A stretch of DNA of 64,000 nucleotides from Pseudovirgaria hyperparasitica (lineage: Eukaryota > Ascomycota > Dothideomycetes > Acrospermales > Acrospermaceae): the NCBI RefSeq assembly GCF_010093815.1, contig NW_022985549.1, positions 744,001 through 808,000 of the forward strand, in the 5' to 3' direction. Below, piece by piece: positions 1-10,765 of this stretch. Each line of letters opens with the position of its first letter. Positions within the stretch are counted from its first letter, which is position 1. The translations under genes were made by a program, and so were the position numbers. A model generated the notes under the pieces. That model did not search any database, was not told the origin of the DNA, and worked only from the letters and a program-made list of their open reading frames with translations.

Positions 1-1
1 C

Positions 2-1477
2 GCTGATAGACACCTTCTCTTACCCAACGACTGCTTTAGTTTCGCCATAACATGCAAGCGGATACACACAGGCCTGGAAATATCCCTACGACGTCATGGC
101 GAGCTTTGGATTCAACACAAATCCCTTGTAATTCCTAATTACCATGTAGATGACACAGCGGACGCTCTTTCTGGCTTCTTGTCTGATCCGTACAAGATGA
201 ACTATCTCACAAGTCTAACCATCAATAGTTTTTCATTGGATCAGCCGACAGTCTTGACTAGACTGTTCGGCGATTTCAAGGAGTCACTATTGGCCAAATC
301 CCTAGAATATGGGCTTACTTCAACCGCTTACATTGACAAGGCGGGAGGCACCGATCTACTCGCGAAACAAGTGGAAAACATCCTCTTCGCTAGTGGAGAG
401 TGGCCTGCGTGCTACTCAGAGCTATGCTGAGTGTTTTACTATACTTGTCACCAGAGTTGAGGCAGCTCACAGTCCGAGCAGGGAATGAGGCACATTACGA
501 TTCAAATGAAACCTGGTATGATACATGGTACATGTTCTGCCTTGCCCACCGTTATATACCCTCGTCTAAAGCCTTGGCTAAGCTCAAGCATGTTTCTTTT
601 CCACCGGATCCAGTGTATCCTGATGGACCACCAAAGCACATCATATACGCTATGATGTTTCTGCCAAGTCTGCGATCAATCGAAGCATCATATGTAACCG
701 AAGACGATATCAACAAGCATTCTACCATGTCCAGAAATCACGAATCCTCTGCGACACAGGATTATGTGGAGGACCTTCTGGAGGACAAAAATCGTCGGCT
801 TCAAACTCAAATCGCAAGCATCAAGCTTAATGAATTGTGACTTAAGGCCAACGTCTATCGAAGCAATTTTACAATGTGCCCCAGCCCTCGAAGAACTCTC
901 CTACACGAGTGTAAATAGCTTGAACGACAGTTTCAGAGCCTGCACAGTCTTGATTTGTATTGCGAAAGTGGCTGCAGCAACGCTCCGCCATCTTACAGTG
1001 AATCTTAAAGTAACCGAACAAAGACAAGAGTGTTCATGCAACCAAGATGGACGACCAAGGCTCGAAAGAATGTGTAGTAGTTTTGCAAACTTCAAACATC
1101 TACACACGCTGACCATCAACTTCACCATCATCGGGAAGAGGAATATGAGCGCAAGCATCTATCATTTCACAATCGACCAACTCCCACCATCCCTCGTCAT
1201 CCTCGAGTTCCTCCCTGAGCTACGAGGACATCAAGCTGTCATCGTAGATATGCTACGAAAGAAACCACACCGCCTGCCACTACTAAAGAAGCTCACTATG
1301 AGACGCACAACGCCGCTGACTCGCGAAAGTAGTTGCTGGGAGACAGCATATCTCGAAGAAGAACGAGAGTTCCTAGAAGCCGGGCTCAAGGAGGCTGCAG
1401 AGTCAGCGAATGTACGCGTGATGTGGACCGATTACCGAAACCAGAACCAGCGGGTCGTGTCAGAAGGACTGATGTAG
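2..1477 (+). pseudogene. F-box/LRR-like protein gene, cut by window edge, frameshifted twice
   Basis: The gene runs in from the left edge. Its first visible residues include LLPNDCFSFAITCKR, the second half of an F-box-like domain, followed by leucine-rich text ending in a KKLTMRR segment and a charged tail. F-box proteins recruit substrates to SCF ubiquitin ligases. The reading frame of bases 2 to about 400 passes to another frame around 394-427 and returns to the first around 830. The middle segment (LSPELRQLTV, KLKHVSF, FLPSLRSIEA) is clearly coding, and no GT-AG intron explains either switch. It is therefore a young pseudogene or carries two sequencing errors. The C-terminal style (LPPSLVILEF) resembles the intact F-box protein at 9.0-10.6 kb, so both probably belong to one expanded family. 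Confidence 0.6.
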
Positions 1478-2264
1478 AGGCGAAAGGAATCATGATGGAT
1501 GTGAGAACTCAAGTAGTGTGATTGAGTCACTGATTCGCATTAAAACCAACAAGTACAATTACTCGTAGAGATAATAGGATGATCTTGAATGATGTATGCA
1601 CCTTACCAATTCGTTTCAATCTACTAGTATCATGTTCATGCTACAACATTACTTATGCCTAGATTCTCTTTTTCATAGAAGTCAACTTCAAACATTAAGC
1701 TTCTACACGCAGCGCCGACTCTAAATAGTGCTCATGGGCTTGTCATGGCAGTGTTCCAGAGTACAAATTATTTTCCACAGATTGTCGTTGATCTATGAAC
1801 CGGTAACTTTATATGAAGCCACCGCAGGGCTGACAATACATTTGAAACATTGACTACGGAGATTTGCAGTGGCCGTGTAAGGATGATTGATGCGCGCTCT
1901 GCTTTGCGTGAAGGTTTGGACTTGCTACTTCATCAAGGAGAACTTGTACTTCGTGTGCTCAAACCCGGCATCACTTGGACTGCGACAATCTAGATGTTAT
2001 TTGCTCATAAGGAGCATGAAAAGGAGGTGCTAGAGTTACACTGACGTCCATCTCTAATTACTTCGCGTCTAGACCTGGGAAGAGGCCAATATTCGAGGAC
2101 TTCCATCCTGTGTCAGTGGGAATAAAGAGCAAGTTCGTGGTACTAGTATCAGGTATGTCTATATAGTCTATTACCAATCTTGCGCTATGCTATGTGGACA
2201 TCGACATTGTATAGCCTGCCAAATTACGAAAAGAATCGACCTACAGACGAGTAGAACGGGACCT
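1478..2264. other. intergenic, no gene seen
   Basis: About 790 bp of fairly AT-rich sequence between the F-box gene and the 3' end of the Sec14-like gene. I see only short ORFs without family resemblance, no RNA gene and no clear repeat. Confidence 0.6.
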
Positions 2265-3435
2265 TCATTGAGGACTACCACCCTTCAAGATCCACTCATC
2301 GTCACCAATCTTCTTTCCCCTGGCGATCCAGCGCTCCCGGAAGGCTTCCTTGCGCTGCTTTGCGAATGCGTCCAATGCCGGCCAGTAAACGTCGTGCTCG
2401 TATTCAAAGTTAGCTTCACCACCCCAAGATTTCAACAATTGCGATGGCGGGATATTGCTAGTGTACGGTTCGTTGAATCGAATCTTCTCCCTAGTGAGAG
2501 GGTCTATAAATGGTGTGATCACCTTGAAAAACATGCTGATAATCATGGGCACTTTCAGCTGGTTAATAAAAGATTCTATCAGTCTTAATTTTGAGACACG
2601 TACATTGAGAGATGAGCGCTCTTCCAAGGCGTTCCGGATAGTATGTCTGCAGAATGTTGAGCACATTACGAGACATGGCCATGGATGGGCTCGTCTTGCG
2701 GCTGGAATTTGCAAAATTGATGACGAGGGCCAAAGTCTCCTGTCCAGGAGGCATGATATCGATCGCCCTTTCAAGTAGATACACTAAGTGGTGAACCTGT
2801 CTCTCAGACTCTTGAGTGTTTTGTTTTGAGGGATCCTGGTACAGACATGGTCTTCCGTTGATGTCGTACCCTATAATCACTTGTTTCCCAGTCTCATTCT
2901 CGGGCGCCGTGTGTTCTGCAGTGATCTTGTCATATATACCAAACTCCCGTCTCCATGTCAGTGTGGCCTGTAAACGAGTAATGGCTTCATTTGGAGCCCA
3001 TTTGGTAGCACGAAGGTATCGAAGGAGGCAATTGCGAGTCAACCACATGCGCTCTTCGTCGGTCAGGGGTGCTTTGGAGGTGCCTTTTGCAGTGTCCGGT
3101 ATCTCAGTCCATGCCTCGACGGCGGCAAGGACAGTGTCATATTTCTTCTGCTGCTCTGCTGTGGGCTCCGGTGGAGACCCAGGCTTGCACGTATCGAGCG
3201 GGTGTGCAATTGGCAGCTTGAACACTTCGTCATCCTTCGGAGTCTCGGTTGCGACGGGCTTCGAGGATAGCTCAGGTGCAACTACAGCTGGGCCAGGAGC
3301 CACTTCGGAGGTCTTTTCGGAGTTATCGGAGGAGCCCGCTGGTGTCGCATCATCGGAAACGGTAAGAGAGGCTACTTTTTCATTAAGCAGTGTATCTGTT
3401 GCTGGGACAGCTTGGGGTTCTGTGGTGGTCGCCAT
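2265..3435 (-). CDS. PDR16: Sec14/CRAL-TRIO phosphatidylinositol transfer protein, Pdr16-like
   Basis: Predicted 372 aa from two exons, complement(2265..2551, 2604..3435), with a 52-bp intron (GTACGT...AAG) inside the CRAL-TRIO domain. The junction restores the family text YYPERLGRALI-SQLPMIISMFFKVITPFIDP. The first ~120 residues are acidic, low complexity and rich in P, T and E. A CRAL-TRIO-N helical domain follows (LLRYLRATKW, TLTWRREFG), then the lipid-binding lobe with VIIGYDINGRPCLY and an ALVINF strand; the C-terminus has YEHDVYWPAL. Sec14 homologues of the Pdr16/17 (Sfh3) branch exchange phosphatidylinositol with sterol at ER, lipid-droplet and cell-cortex membranes and affect azole tolerance. 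I chose the ATG at 3435 because family N-termini start with such a disordered stretch; an upstream in-frame ATG would add 18 residues. It is divergent from POL12. Confidence 0.88.
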
Positions 3436-3854
3436 TATGAGGACAACTCCTCTAATACAATCGAGGGATGGAAGAGTTGGCAATTGCAAGGGTTCATGAG
3501 GACGAGTTTCGGAATGAGAGTGAACGCCTAAGAAAACGCACGGGTCATTACCTCTTTGGTGAGCTTAATCTCACCGCACTGGCTTCCGTGGCGGCGGACA
3601 CATATCGCACAGATCGGGTGGAGCAGAGGACGAGATGGATTCCCGGCCCGGGTTTCTTTTTGGGTGCACGGTGCCCCTTAGGTCCGACCCACCCTGCCTG
3701 CTAAGCTCGAAGCAGCGCTAAATGGACCCTGCCACAGACGCGTCCTCGGTCCAAGGGTCGCGTCTCCGGATTGTCGCGCGTTCAGAAAAGCTTCGTGAAC
3801 TCGACTGAGCCCTCCACACACAGCAGAACGACATCAATCAGTACAAGGAACAAC
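3436..3854. promoter_or_regulatory. divergent PDR16/POL12 promoter region
   Basis: A 419-bp interval between two divergent start codons. It contains one ACGCGT element close to the POL12 side (listed separately) and further CG-rich words such as CGCGCG. I see no other gene. Confidence 0.6.
3738..3743. promoter_or_regulatory. MCB-type element ACGCGT upstream of POL12
   Basis: A perfect palindromic ACGCGT lies 112 bp before the POL12 start codon. In ascomycete yeasts this hexamer is the MluI cell-cycle box bound by the Mbp1/Swi6 (MBF) factor, and it drives G1/S transcription of replication genes including polymerase alpha-primase subunits. The site is seen directly; its function here is inferred from the downstream gene. 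Confidence 0.5.
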
Positions 3855-6007
3855 ATGGCCGAAGTCAACTCTGAGCTCAATGAGCTTTTCGCTCCCCCAG
3901 GGAAGGATCTCCCGGAAGCTCTGGTTAACGAATTGGAAGCTATCATGCGCCTGCACTCTATCGATGCCCAGGAAATGTTCTACAAGTGGGAATCATACAG
4001 CATAAAGATGGGCGCAGAGAACTCGACGCTAGATTTGAAGACTGCGCGAGACTTCAAGAAAGATCTGCAGGATTCTCTAGAGAAAGATGTACGCTCGAAG
4101 AATCACGCCCGACAAGCAGATAAAAGAGTGGTCGGTGCTACCCCACGAGCAGCTGCAAACTCAGACGTCTTTGGAATGTAAGTAGTAGCTATCGGGCGGT
4201 TGCGTGGGTACTGACTGATTCTAGGCTTGATGGGCTTGTCGCGCATACTCCACGTCCTGCTGCAAACAACACAAACGGCACCGTAAAGAGAAAGTCGAAT
4301 TTCGAGACACCCGGGTCTGAAGTCAACAAGACACACGCCGCGAGCTCCCCTGGAGAATTCAAGACACCAAATGATGCCAATGCTACATTGTGAGTAGGAC
4401 CTGGACGCTAGCTATATGGCGGCTGACACTCTGGAACAGGATTAATTTTGCGGATCGAGCAAAGAAAGCTGAAATCGAACACACAATTAACAGCCATATC
4501 GAGCTTCCTTCGAACGAGGAAGCACCCTTGGCTCCTCGATTTGAGATCAAGGCTCGTACCGATATGGCCAAGTTCGCGTACAAAACCATGGCCATGAAGC
4601 TTTCTGAGGCATCAGAAGTCTTGGACGATAGGATAGACGAGTTTATCGATATACTTACAGAGTCTGGTACCGTCAGCAGAGATTCGATCGGGAATCCAAC
4701 GAATCAAAGCACAAGTGAGATCGTGACTGTGGGACGTATAGCGTCTGACTCAAGCGAAGGGCGTCTCAATCAATCGTCCCTGGTCCTCGAGACATCTAGA
4801 CGTACTGGAAGGGGCCTCCGAGTGCCCCTGCGAACTGGTAATCTTCCTGAATACGCATTTTTTCCTGGCAAAATAGTTGCCCTACGCGGGACTAACGCCT
4901 CAGGAGACTACTTTACTGTCTCCGATATCATCCCTCTCCCTGTCCAAGTCGAAGCTGCAAGCCGTCCAGATGAGGTGGATGCTTTGAATTCCCGCCTCTC
5001 AGGCCCTATGGATGATAATGCTGCCCCCCTGACCATTATCTCTGCAGCAGGCCCTTACACTACCGACTCAGACCTCGACTTCTCCACTCTCAGTACTCTT
5101 CTGGAAACAGCCCAAGCCATCCATGCCGATGCCATAATTCTTCTTGGGCCGTTTCTAGACGCCGAGCACCCTCTGATACGCACAGGTTCCTATCCTCCTC
5201 CGCCGTCCGCTCCTGGCTCCGAATCGCCCACCCTCGCAGACCTCTTCCGACAGCATATCAGCACCAAGATTGCCGCCTTCACTTCTGCCAACCCAGCCTG
5301 TCATGTAGTCCTGGTACCTTCTCTCCGTGATGCTGTCTCTCGCCATGCTGCATGGCCACAGGATCGTCTTCCAAAGAAGGAACTCGGACTACCCGCGAAA
5401 CGAGTACACGCTGTCACGCACCCCATGACACTCAGCATGAATGAATTTCTGGTGGGCATGAATAGCCTAGATGTGTTCGATATGATTCGCAGAGAAGAAT
5501 GCGTTGGAGGTCGCGCGAAGGCAACTAATATTATGGAACGGGCACCGCGGGCTGTCATCGAGCAGCGGACATTTTGCCCGATCGTGCCGCCCACGGCACG
5601 TGAGAACATGACTGCTGTGGGTGAGGTCAAGGAAAACTACACAGGGGATGAGGTGCGTGAGCAGTTTCGTCCGGTTGGGGCGATGCTTGATACGAGTTAT
5701 GTCAAGCTGGGCGAGTTCAGTGGTGCGAAGCCTGATATGCTGATTCAGCCGAGTGTCCTGCCTCCTTTTGCCCGGGTAAGTTGTATATCATAGTTTTCGC
5801 GTGAACGACTGGCTGATCTGTGTCGTACAGGTGGTGGAGAATGTGCTCGTGATCAACCCAGGGAGTATGGCGAAGAGGAAGGCGTATGGGACGTATGCAC
5901 GCATTACGGTCATGCCTAGGGAATTGACAGAGGAGGAGAGGGAGAACGCGAGTACGGTACCGAATAAGATATTCGAGAGGGCTCGTGTGGACATTGTGCG
6001 AATATGA
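3855..6007 (+). CDS. POL12: DNA polymerase alpha B subunit (Pol12)
   Basis: Predicted 666 aa from four exons, join(3855..4177, 4225..4389, 4440..5775, 5831..6007), with introns of 47, 50 and 55 bp that all keep frame. The N-terminal helical domain (ELNELFAPPGKDL, ALVNELEAIMRLHSIDA, MFYKWESYSI) is the part that docks on regulators. An Ser/Thr/Pro-rich linker follows, then an OB-like fold around residues 250-330 (EYAFFPGKIVALRGTN) and an inactive calcineurin-like phosphoesterase fold from about residue 360 (LTIISAAGPYTT, HADAIILLGPFLDAEHP, HVVLVPSLRDA). The C-terminus, PFARVVENVLVINPGSM...YARITV, is diagnostic of Pol12. The protein bridges Pol1 and primase in the nucleus during initiation and lagging-strand priming. 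An ACGCGT box sits upstream. Confidence 0.95.
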
Positions 6008-6589
6008 CATGGACATGACTATCTCTTGGGTATTTGCGAAGTCCCTGATCTTCTGGCGTTTGGGCTGCATTGTTATCGACACTTGTTCCTCCTCACGCCT
6101 CAGCGGGATGTTACAAAGATAAGATCGTTCCGGGTGGTGCTAGTTACGATTTGAGACATGTATAGAGAATTGCAAAACTTTCGTGATGTGGTAGATAACG
6201 AGCGTGGAATTCAATGTTGAAGCTCCACCGTTGCTACAGAGTCGACGAGGGTAAAACACCTATTTATGCACCCATTGTTACGCGCCAGGTGTATTGTCAT
6301 CTCGACCTTCGTGTCTTGTACGTCTTACATTACATTCTCATCGAACATAACGGTACTAGATTGGACATCAGAGTAAGAACCGGTTGGTCATAGTGATTAG
6401 CAGAATCCCTCTTACTGTCTGGCATAATCACAGATATAACTGTTCTATTATGCTAAGCCATATCTAGACTAGCGGTTTTGAGCTTGTCACAAGGTTGTAA
6501 ACATTACCACACTTCAATCACTTTGGTGCCTAGTAACACCTCCAGATACCTTCAAAATTAGTCTCATTCGCACGAACTATACACTCCTA
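6008..6589. other. intergenic, no gene seen
   Basis: About 580 bp, AT-rich, separating POL12 from the next small gene. No ORF of interest, RNA gene or repeat was recognised. Confidence 0.6.
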
Positions 6590-6996
6590 ATGGTATGAAT
6601 TGCTCCACCATATACAACTTACCTTCAGCTTACAACCCTCAGTCTCGCGACTCCTCCCGCACACAGCTCCACCTCCGCTCCCCACACCACGCCGACCTCT
6701 TCGAGGCCTTCACCCGCGCGCCTCTCACTCCCGATGATATCACCATACCACCACATCTCCAGCCTCCGAACCCCGAAGACGAGGACGATGTTGTTCCCGA
6801 CCAGCATGCGGCTTTCGGCATCCAGCGCGCGACTATGAAGCAGCGTGAGCCGACATGGAGGGACCTGGGCCTCGAAGAATTGGTAAAGAAGGGCCCGGAG
6901 GATATCTTGGGTGAGAAAGGTGCTTCGGCGAAGGGTGGAAGTGTGGGAGAACAGTTAAGGAGGAAGAAAGCCTCTGGCAGTGGGTTGCCGCGGTGA
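6590..6996 (+). CDS. small unknown protein, possible start-codon intron
   Basis: I do not recognise this protein. Two models fit. Unspliced, 6595..6996 gives 133 aa. Spliced, join(6590..6592, 6643..6996) gives 118 aa, with a 50-bp intron (GTATGA...CCTCAG) directly after the ATG. I slightly favour the spliced form because the intron has the length usual in this window and the 16 extra residues of the unspliced form look non-conserved in style. The protein is hydrophilic: an acidic Pro-rich stretch (PNPEDEDDVV), then a probably helical segment QREPTWRDLGLEELVKKGPEDI, and a basic Gly/Ser tail. There is no signal peptide or membrane span. Confidence 0.5.
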
Positions 6997-7342
6997 AGAG
7001 AGCCTCAGTTGTTATGCTGCTCGAGCAAAGACATTGCATCGAATGATGCCTGAGAGGCATAATTGCCAGGATACAAAGTTTATCGCCTCTCAAATCATGC
7101 CTATGGTGTGCAAGTCTCTGCACGATCAACGAATCCTCATCAACGAACACTACGTGTGGTTGTATCTGGTGTCTATTGGCCCGACGGGAGATAGTGTGGT
7201 ATACCTAAAGTCACCCATTGCTGGCTGGCGATGATGGACCCGCAGAAATGTATGGACAGTCGAGCCACAGGAAGCAGGTGTAAATGAAAAAGGAGAATAT
7301 ACTTTTTCCCAATCAGAGCTCCACTTTACCAGTAGCAATCAT
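6997..7342. other. convergent intergenic, no gene seen
   Basis: A 346-bp interval between the 3' ends of the small unknown gene and the methyltransferase. It presumably holds both 3' UTRs. Confidence 0.55.
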
Positions 7343-8218
7343 CTACTTCTTGCAGACCGCCACGATAGCCATCATTGAAAGACCAACCAGCTCTACTTCG
7401 ATCTCCTTGTCTCCGTGGTACACCATCTTCTTTACCTTCTTGGCATACTTTACCACAGTCTTCTGCAGCTCCGCCAGTATCTCGTCCCTCTTTCCCTTCA
7501 TCCACGGCACAGCCTCGGTCAACCTCACCAAAAAGTTCGCGATCTTCTCCTCGCTTTCCGCTGCATACCACGCCTCGAAACTACCCATCTGCACATTCTC
7601 AAACCCGGCCTCCCGCATGACTTTCTCTATATACTCCGGATCAAACCACTTCTTCGCTAGCGGCAAATCAAACGGTTCTGTCCCCGGCAAGACCACAGCC
7701 TGCGCATCCCGAACTGGATCAAGGTACCCGAAACTCCTCCAAGAAGTTACTACCGCCGTGCCACCCGGCTTAACGGTGCGATGAATCTCGCGACTCGCCC
7801 TCTCGCCGTCCACGAAAAGCGGGAGCCCCATGTTCGTAAACGAATGCGAGAAAACGTCGTCTTGCAGTGAACTTAGATCCTCCGCCGGCGCAACGACGAA
7901 GTCTGTGTTCTGCACTGGGAGCGCGAGGCGCGCAAGCTCGGCTTTGGCGACGCGGATCATTCCTGCGGCGCCGTCTGCGAGAGTGACGTGGGGAGGAGAT
8001 AATTGACTGAGTTTGAAGGGCCGGAGGATGGCCTGGGATATGGCGCCGGTGCCGCTTGCGTTGTCGAGGATCGTGGAGGTGGAAGTGATGGGTGGGCTTA
8101 TGGAGATGATGTGGCGGGCGACGTCGACGGTGCAGCCGCCTGTGTTTTCGTCGTAGCCGTCGGCAGTTCTGTCGAACATCTCAATGGAGTTCGGGATCTT
8201 GGATGGTTGGGATGCCAT
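7343..8218 (-). CDS. class I SAM-dependent methyltransferase
   Basis: Single exon, 291 aa, starting MASQPSKIPNSIEMFD. A Rossmann-type SAM site is visible: motif I ILDNASGTGAIS (about residues 50-61), an acidic residue in HVTLADGAAGMI, FVVAPAEDL (motif II region), then a FSHSFTNMGLPLFVDG segment with REIHRTVKPGGTAVVTSW. This order matches UbiE/Methyltransf_11-type enzymes, common in fungal secondary metabolism and often acting on small hydrophobic acceptors. The substrate cannot be read from sequence. There is no signal peptide, so it should be cytosolic. It is not next to a backbone biosynthetic gene here, so a cluster role is unsupported. A TATA box lies about 90 bp upstream. Confidence 0.85.
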   Translation of the reverse strand: MASQPSKIPNSIEMFDRTADGYDENTGGCTVDVARHIISISPPITSTSTILDNASGTGAISQAILRPFKLSQLSPPHVTLADGAAGMIRVAKAELARLALPVQNTDFVVAPAEDLSSLQDDVFSHSFTNMGLPLFVDGERASREIHRTVKPGGTAVVTSWRSFGYLDPVRDAQAVVLPGTEPFDLPLAKKWFDPEYIEKVMREAGFENVQMGSFEAWYAAESEEKIANFLVRLTEAVPWMKGKRDEILAELQKTVVKYAKKVKKMVYHGDKEIEVELVGLSMMAIVAVCKK

Positions 8219-8307
8219 TTTTGTTCTTTGTTTGTTGAAAATATCGAGGAATTCCTGAATGATGATTATGGTGGTGGTGATGGTGGTGGCTCGTGATGAC
8301 AGCGATG

Positions 8308-8320
8308 TATTTATATATAT
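8308..8320 (-). promoter_or_regulatory. TATA box of the methyltransferase gene
   Basis: On the minus strand the sequence reads ATATATATAAATA, a strong TATA match 90-102 bp before the start codon. Distance and strand fit a core promoter. Confidence 0.5.
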
Positions 8321-9002
8321 GCTGAGCGGCCAGCTTGTAAGTCGTTGCGTTGCTGATTACCTTGATGGCAGTCTTGGCTTTTGTACCTTGTTCAAACTTC
8401 CATAAGCGAGCGAAATACGCGTAGACAGAAGCGTAAGCATGTATGAGAAAAGGGCTGTGGTGTGCTTCATGGCCCAGGACGTTTAGCCTCGCAAACTTAT
8501 TCTATTACCCGTTTCGGACAGTTCTGAGACATTTGTTGCCGATTGGTACCAATGCAGGTTACTAAAAAGTCTCCGAGAGACATACCAAGGCTGCGTAGGT
8601 GTCAAGCTAGCGGTGTTACATCCATGCAATAGCAACCTCAGGGGCTTTAGTATGTTATGAAGCGGCCAATGCGCTGTCTTGGAAGGGCCTCATGGCACAA
8701 TAGAACGATATGGCATAATGAAGTATAGTGAAGTTGTCAGAGTTCAGAGGCTTTTTAATACAGCAATAAGCATGGTATTAGGATACGATCACGTCCACTT
8801 TCTTTTTTTAAACATTTTTAGATTGATTCTATTGGATACCAACATAGCAGCACTGAAGCATCTATCATCTGTGTGAGCCCGGGATCCCATCCCACGTTCC
8901 CGGCTACTGATACCTCATCCTCTGGTCCAAAAATCACGTCTCTTTGACTTTCCAGAATGAGATTCATGATAGACTACCATGCGAGTGGCTAGGCTGTTGT
9001 TC
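8321..9002. other. intergenic, no gene seen
   Basis: About 680 bp upstream of the methyltransferase promoter and downstream of the F-box gene. It is AT-rich with no recognisable coding or RNA feature. Confidence 0.55.
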
Positions 9003-10613
9003 CTAAGCTTTTCGCCAAACAACGCCATGAACCTTGCCCAGGAAAGTCCAGTTGACGGCGACAATAGCAGGCTTCGCCGCGGAACTCGAGCGGGAATCTG
9101 CGATATCCTCGAGATAATTGGTACCAAAGAACTCGAGTGCACAGAGGTTCGGGGGAAGTAAATGTGTAATGTCGTCCTTGAAACTCTTGTGGTGCTTGAA
9201 CGAGTCCTGCCAGGTGCGTTGAGCAAAGGTGCTTATGTTGACGCGGAGCGACTGCAGGTGCTTGAAACGCGAGAAGTCCACGCGGCTGTCTTGAGACCAA
9301 TAGGCAGATAATTCGGAGGTCCAAAAATCGGACCGATCCATGTCCATGATCCGGATAAAGAGGGTCTGAAGACTGTTCGATAGGGTTTCAGCCACAGCAT
9401 GAACGATATGGTCCTGTCGATTCCACTCCGGGGCAAACTTCCCTCGTTTGATTTCTTTTTCAGAATACGCGAAGTGCTGCAGGTTTGGCGTGTACTGGAA
9501 ATAGTGGCGTAAGATCTCGTATGATAGGTCGCAGTTAAATAACTCGACTGTCGTGAGTGAGGATCTGTGTAGGCCCATCTGGTTCTTACAGCCCGTGATG
9601 GCTTCCATCCAAATGGTATTGTTACAAGGGTACACGACATGCCTTCGTCCATGTCTGTCGGACCTGGGAGCCGGATGATGGAGCCTGTTGTAGTACGAGT
9701 TGCAAACTCCGAAGCCGTACACAGTTTCTAAACGGGGCAGTAGCAATGCCATGAAGAAGGAGTCGAACTTCAAATCCTCGGGTTCTGATCTGTTCTCCCG
9801 AGCAAAGATGGAGATGTCCTTACACATGTGCGATCGAAGAGAAAGATGCCTGAGCCTGGAGAGACTTGACTTGCCTCCAGACACAAAACACTCTTTGCAG
9901 AGCATCTGAAAAAGGGCGAAAAGGAAGTCATCATTGCGTTCGCGGTTCTGATCGCAGATCTCCAGGCGTTGGAGGTACCGACAACTTGCAAGCAGCATGG
10001 CGAAAATTCGTAGGAGGTCGGTGTTCCGTGTATCAGGCATCCGAATCAGAGCGGCTTCCGGCGATCGCGTAAATCCAGTAAGTCCCAACAATGCCCACGG
10101 AAGTTGGCTTAAGATGAGAGCAACTGGTATGATGTGCTCACCCACATGTATGATCATGGAATCGATATCGCTCCTTGATGAGTTGTCAATGAACCGAATT
10201 GGAGAGCCAAGAAACTGGTGACTTTCAGAAACAAGACGAAGAGTCTTGATGAGTTCATACAGTTCTTGGCTTTCCGATTCCCGGTCGATGGAATCTCCGT
10301 GGTCAGGGGGAAATCCACTTCCTGTGGCGTCGCTGGGCATCCCGATGATCATCTCTCTGACGTACTGTGTCAAGAGAGCGTCGCCAAAGACTGACTTGGT
10401 GAAATCCAGTGCCCGTCCATAGCGGTCATTGAGGTTTATGATCAGACGTCCCCACTGAACATACAGTTTTTGATGCTTATCCCAGATGGGCATGATCGCA
10501 TGGTTAAGCGTTCTGCATGTCAATGCTAGGCTGAAGCAGTCGTCCGCTGAGAGATAATCTTGGTCAGCGACCATGCAAAGTAGTTCCGTCGGTAGGTCTA
10601 CAAGGGTTGTCAT
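9003..10613 (-). CDS. F-box protein
   Basis: Single exon, 536 aa from the ATG at 10613. The N-terminus LVDLPTELLCMVADQDYLS followed by DDCFSLALTCRTLNHAI is a clear F-box, the Skp1-binding module of SCF ubiquitin ligases. The rest is a long leucine-rich, repeat-like region without crisp LRR motifs (LLPRLETVYGFG, SSLTTVELFNCDLSYEILRHYF, LPPNLCALEFFG), as in many expanded fungal F-box families whose targets are unknown. An in-frame upstream ATG exists, but the extra 42 residues are translated from a 14-bp tandem repeat and are hydrophobic, so I rejected that start. It is probably related to the broken F-box gene at the left edge. Confidence 0.8.
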   Translation of the reverse strand: MTTLVDLPTELLCMVADQDYLSADDCFSLALTCRTLNHAIMPIWDKHQKLYVQWGRLIINLNDRYGRALDFTKSVFGDALLTQYVREMIIGMPSDATGSGFPPDHGDSIDRESESQELYELIKTLRLVSESHQFLGSPIRFIDNSSRSDIDSMIIHVGEHIIPVALILSQLPWALLGLTGFTRSPEAALIRMPDTRNTDLLRIFAMLLASCRYLQRLEICDQNRERNDDFLFALFQMLCKECFVSGGKSSLSRLRHLSLRSHMCKDISIFARENRSEPEDLKFDSFFMALLLPRLETVYGFGVCNSYYNRLHHPAPRSDRHGRRHVVYPCNNTIWMEAITGCKNQMGLHRSSLTTVELFNCDLSYEILRHYFQYTPNLQHFAYSEKEIKRGKFAPEWNRQDHIVHAVAETLSNSLQTLFIRIMDMDRSDFWTSELSAYWSQDSRVDFSRFKHLQSLRVNISTFAQRTWQDSFKHHKSFKDDITHLLPPNLCALEFFGTNYLEDIADSRSSSAAKPAIVAVNWTFLGKVHGVVWRKA

Positions 10614-10629
10614 TGTGTCTGTAGAAAAC

Positions 10630-10699
10630 GATTTGGAGAATGTGATTTGGAGGATATGATGTGAAGTATATGATATGGAGAATATGGTTTCGAGAATAT
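10630..10699. repeat. 14-bp tandem minisatellite, five degenerate copies
   Basis: Five consecutive 14-bp units, for example GATTTGGAGAATGT, GATTTGGAGGATAT and GATATGGAGAATAT. They lie 17-86 bp upstream of the F-box start codon and probably fall inside its transcribed leader. The unit is not a multiple of three, which argues against it being coding. Confidence 0.75.
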
Positions 10700-10757
10700 G
10701 ATAGTAGAGTGACACTAGCATGGAGAAGGAGATTCCCATGAAGTAATACTCAGTCCT

Positions 10758-10765
10758 TATTTATA
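10758..10765 (-). promoter_or_regulatory. TATA box of the F-box gene
   Basis: Minus-strand TATAAATA about 145 bp upstream of the chosen start. This would put the 14-bp repeat in the 5' UTR. Confidence 0.4.

Noticed and set aside
2816-3499. 227-codon plus-strand ORF antisense to the Sec14-like gene
   Set aside because: It is the mirror of a well-supported CRAL-TRIO gene, with Ser/Val/Gly-rich text and no family features.
10614-10739. Longer N-terminus for the F-box protein
   Set aside because: The extra 42 residues are encoded by the 14-bp tandem repeat and place a hydrophobic stretch before the F-box.
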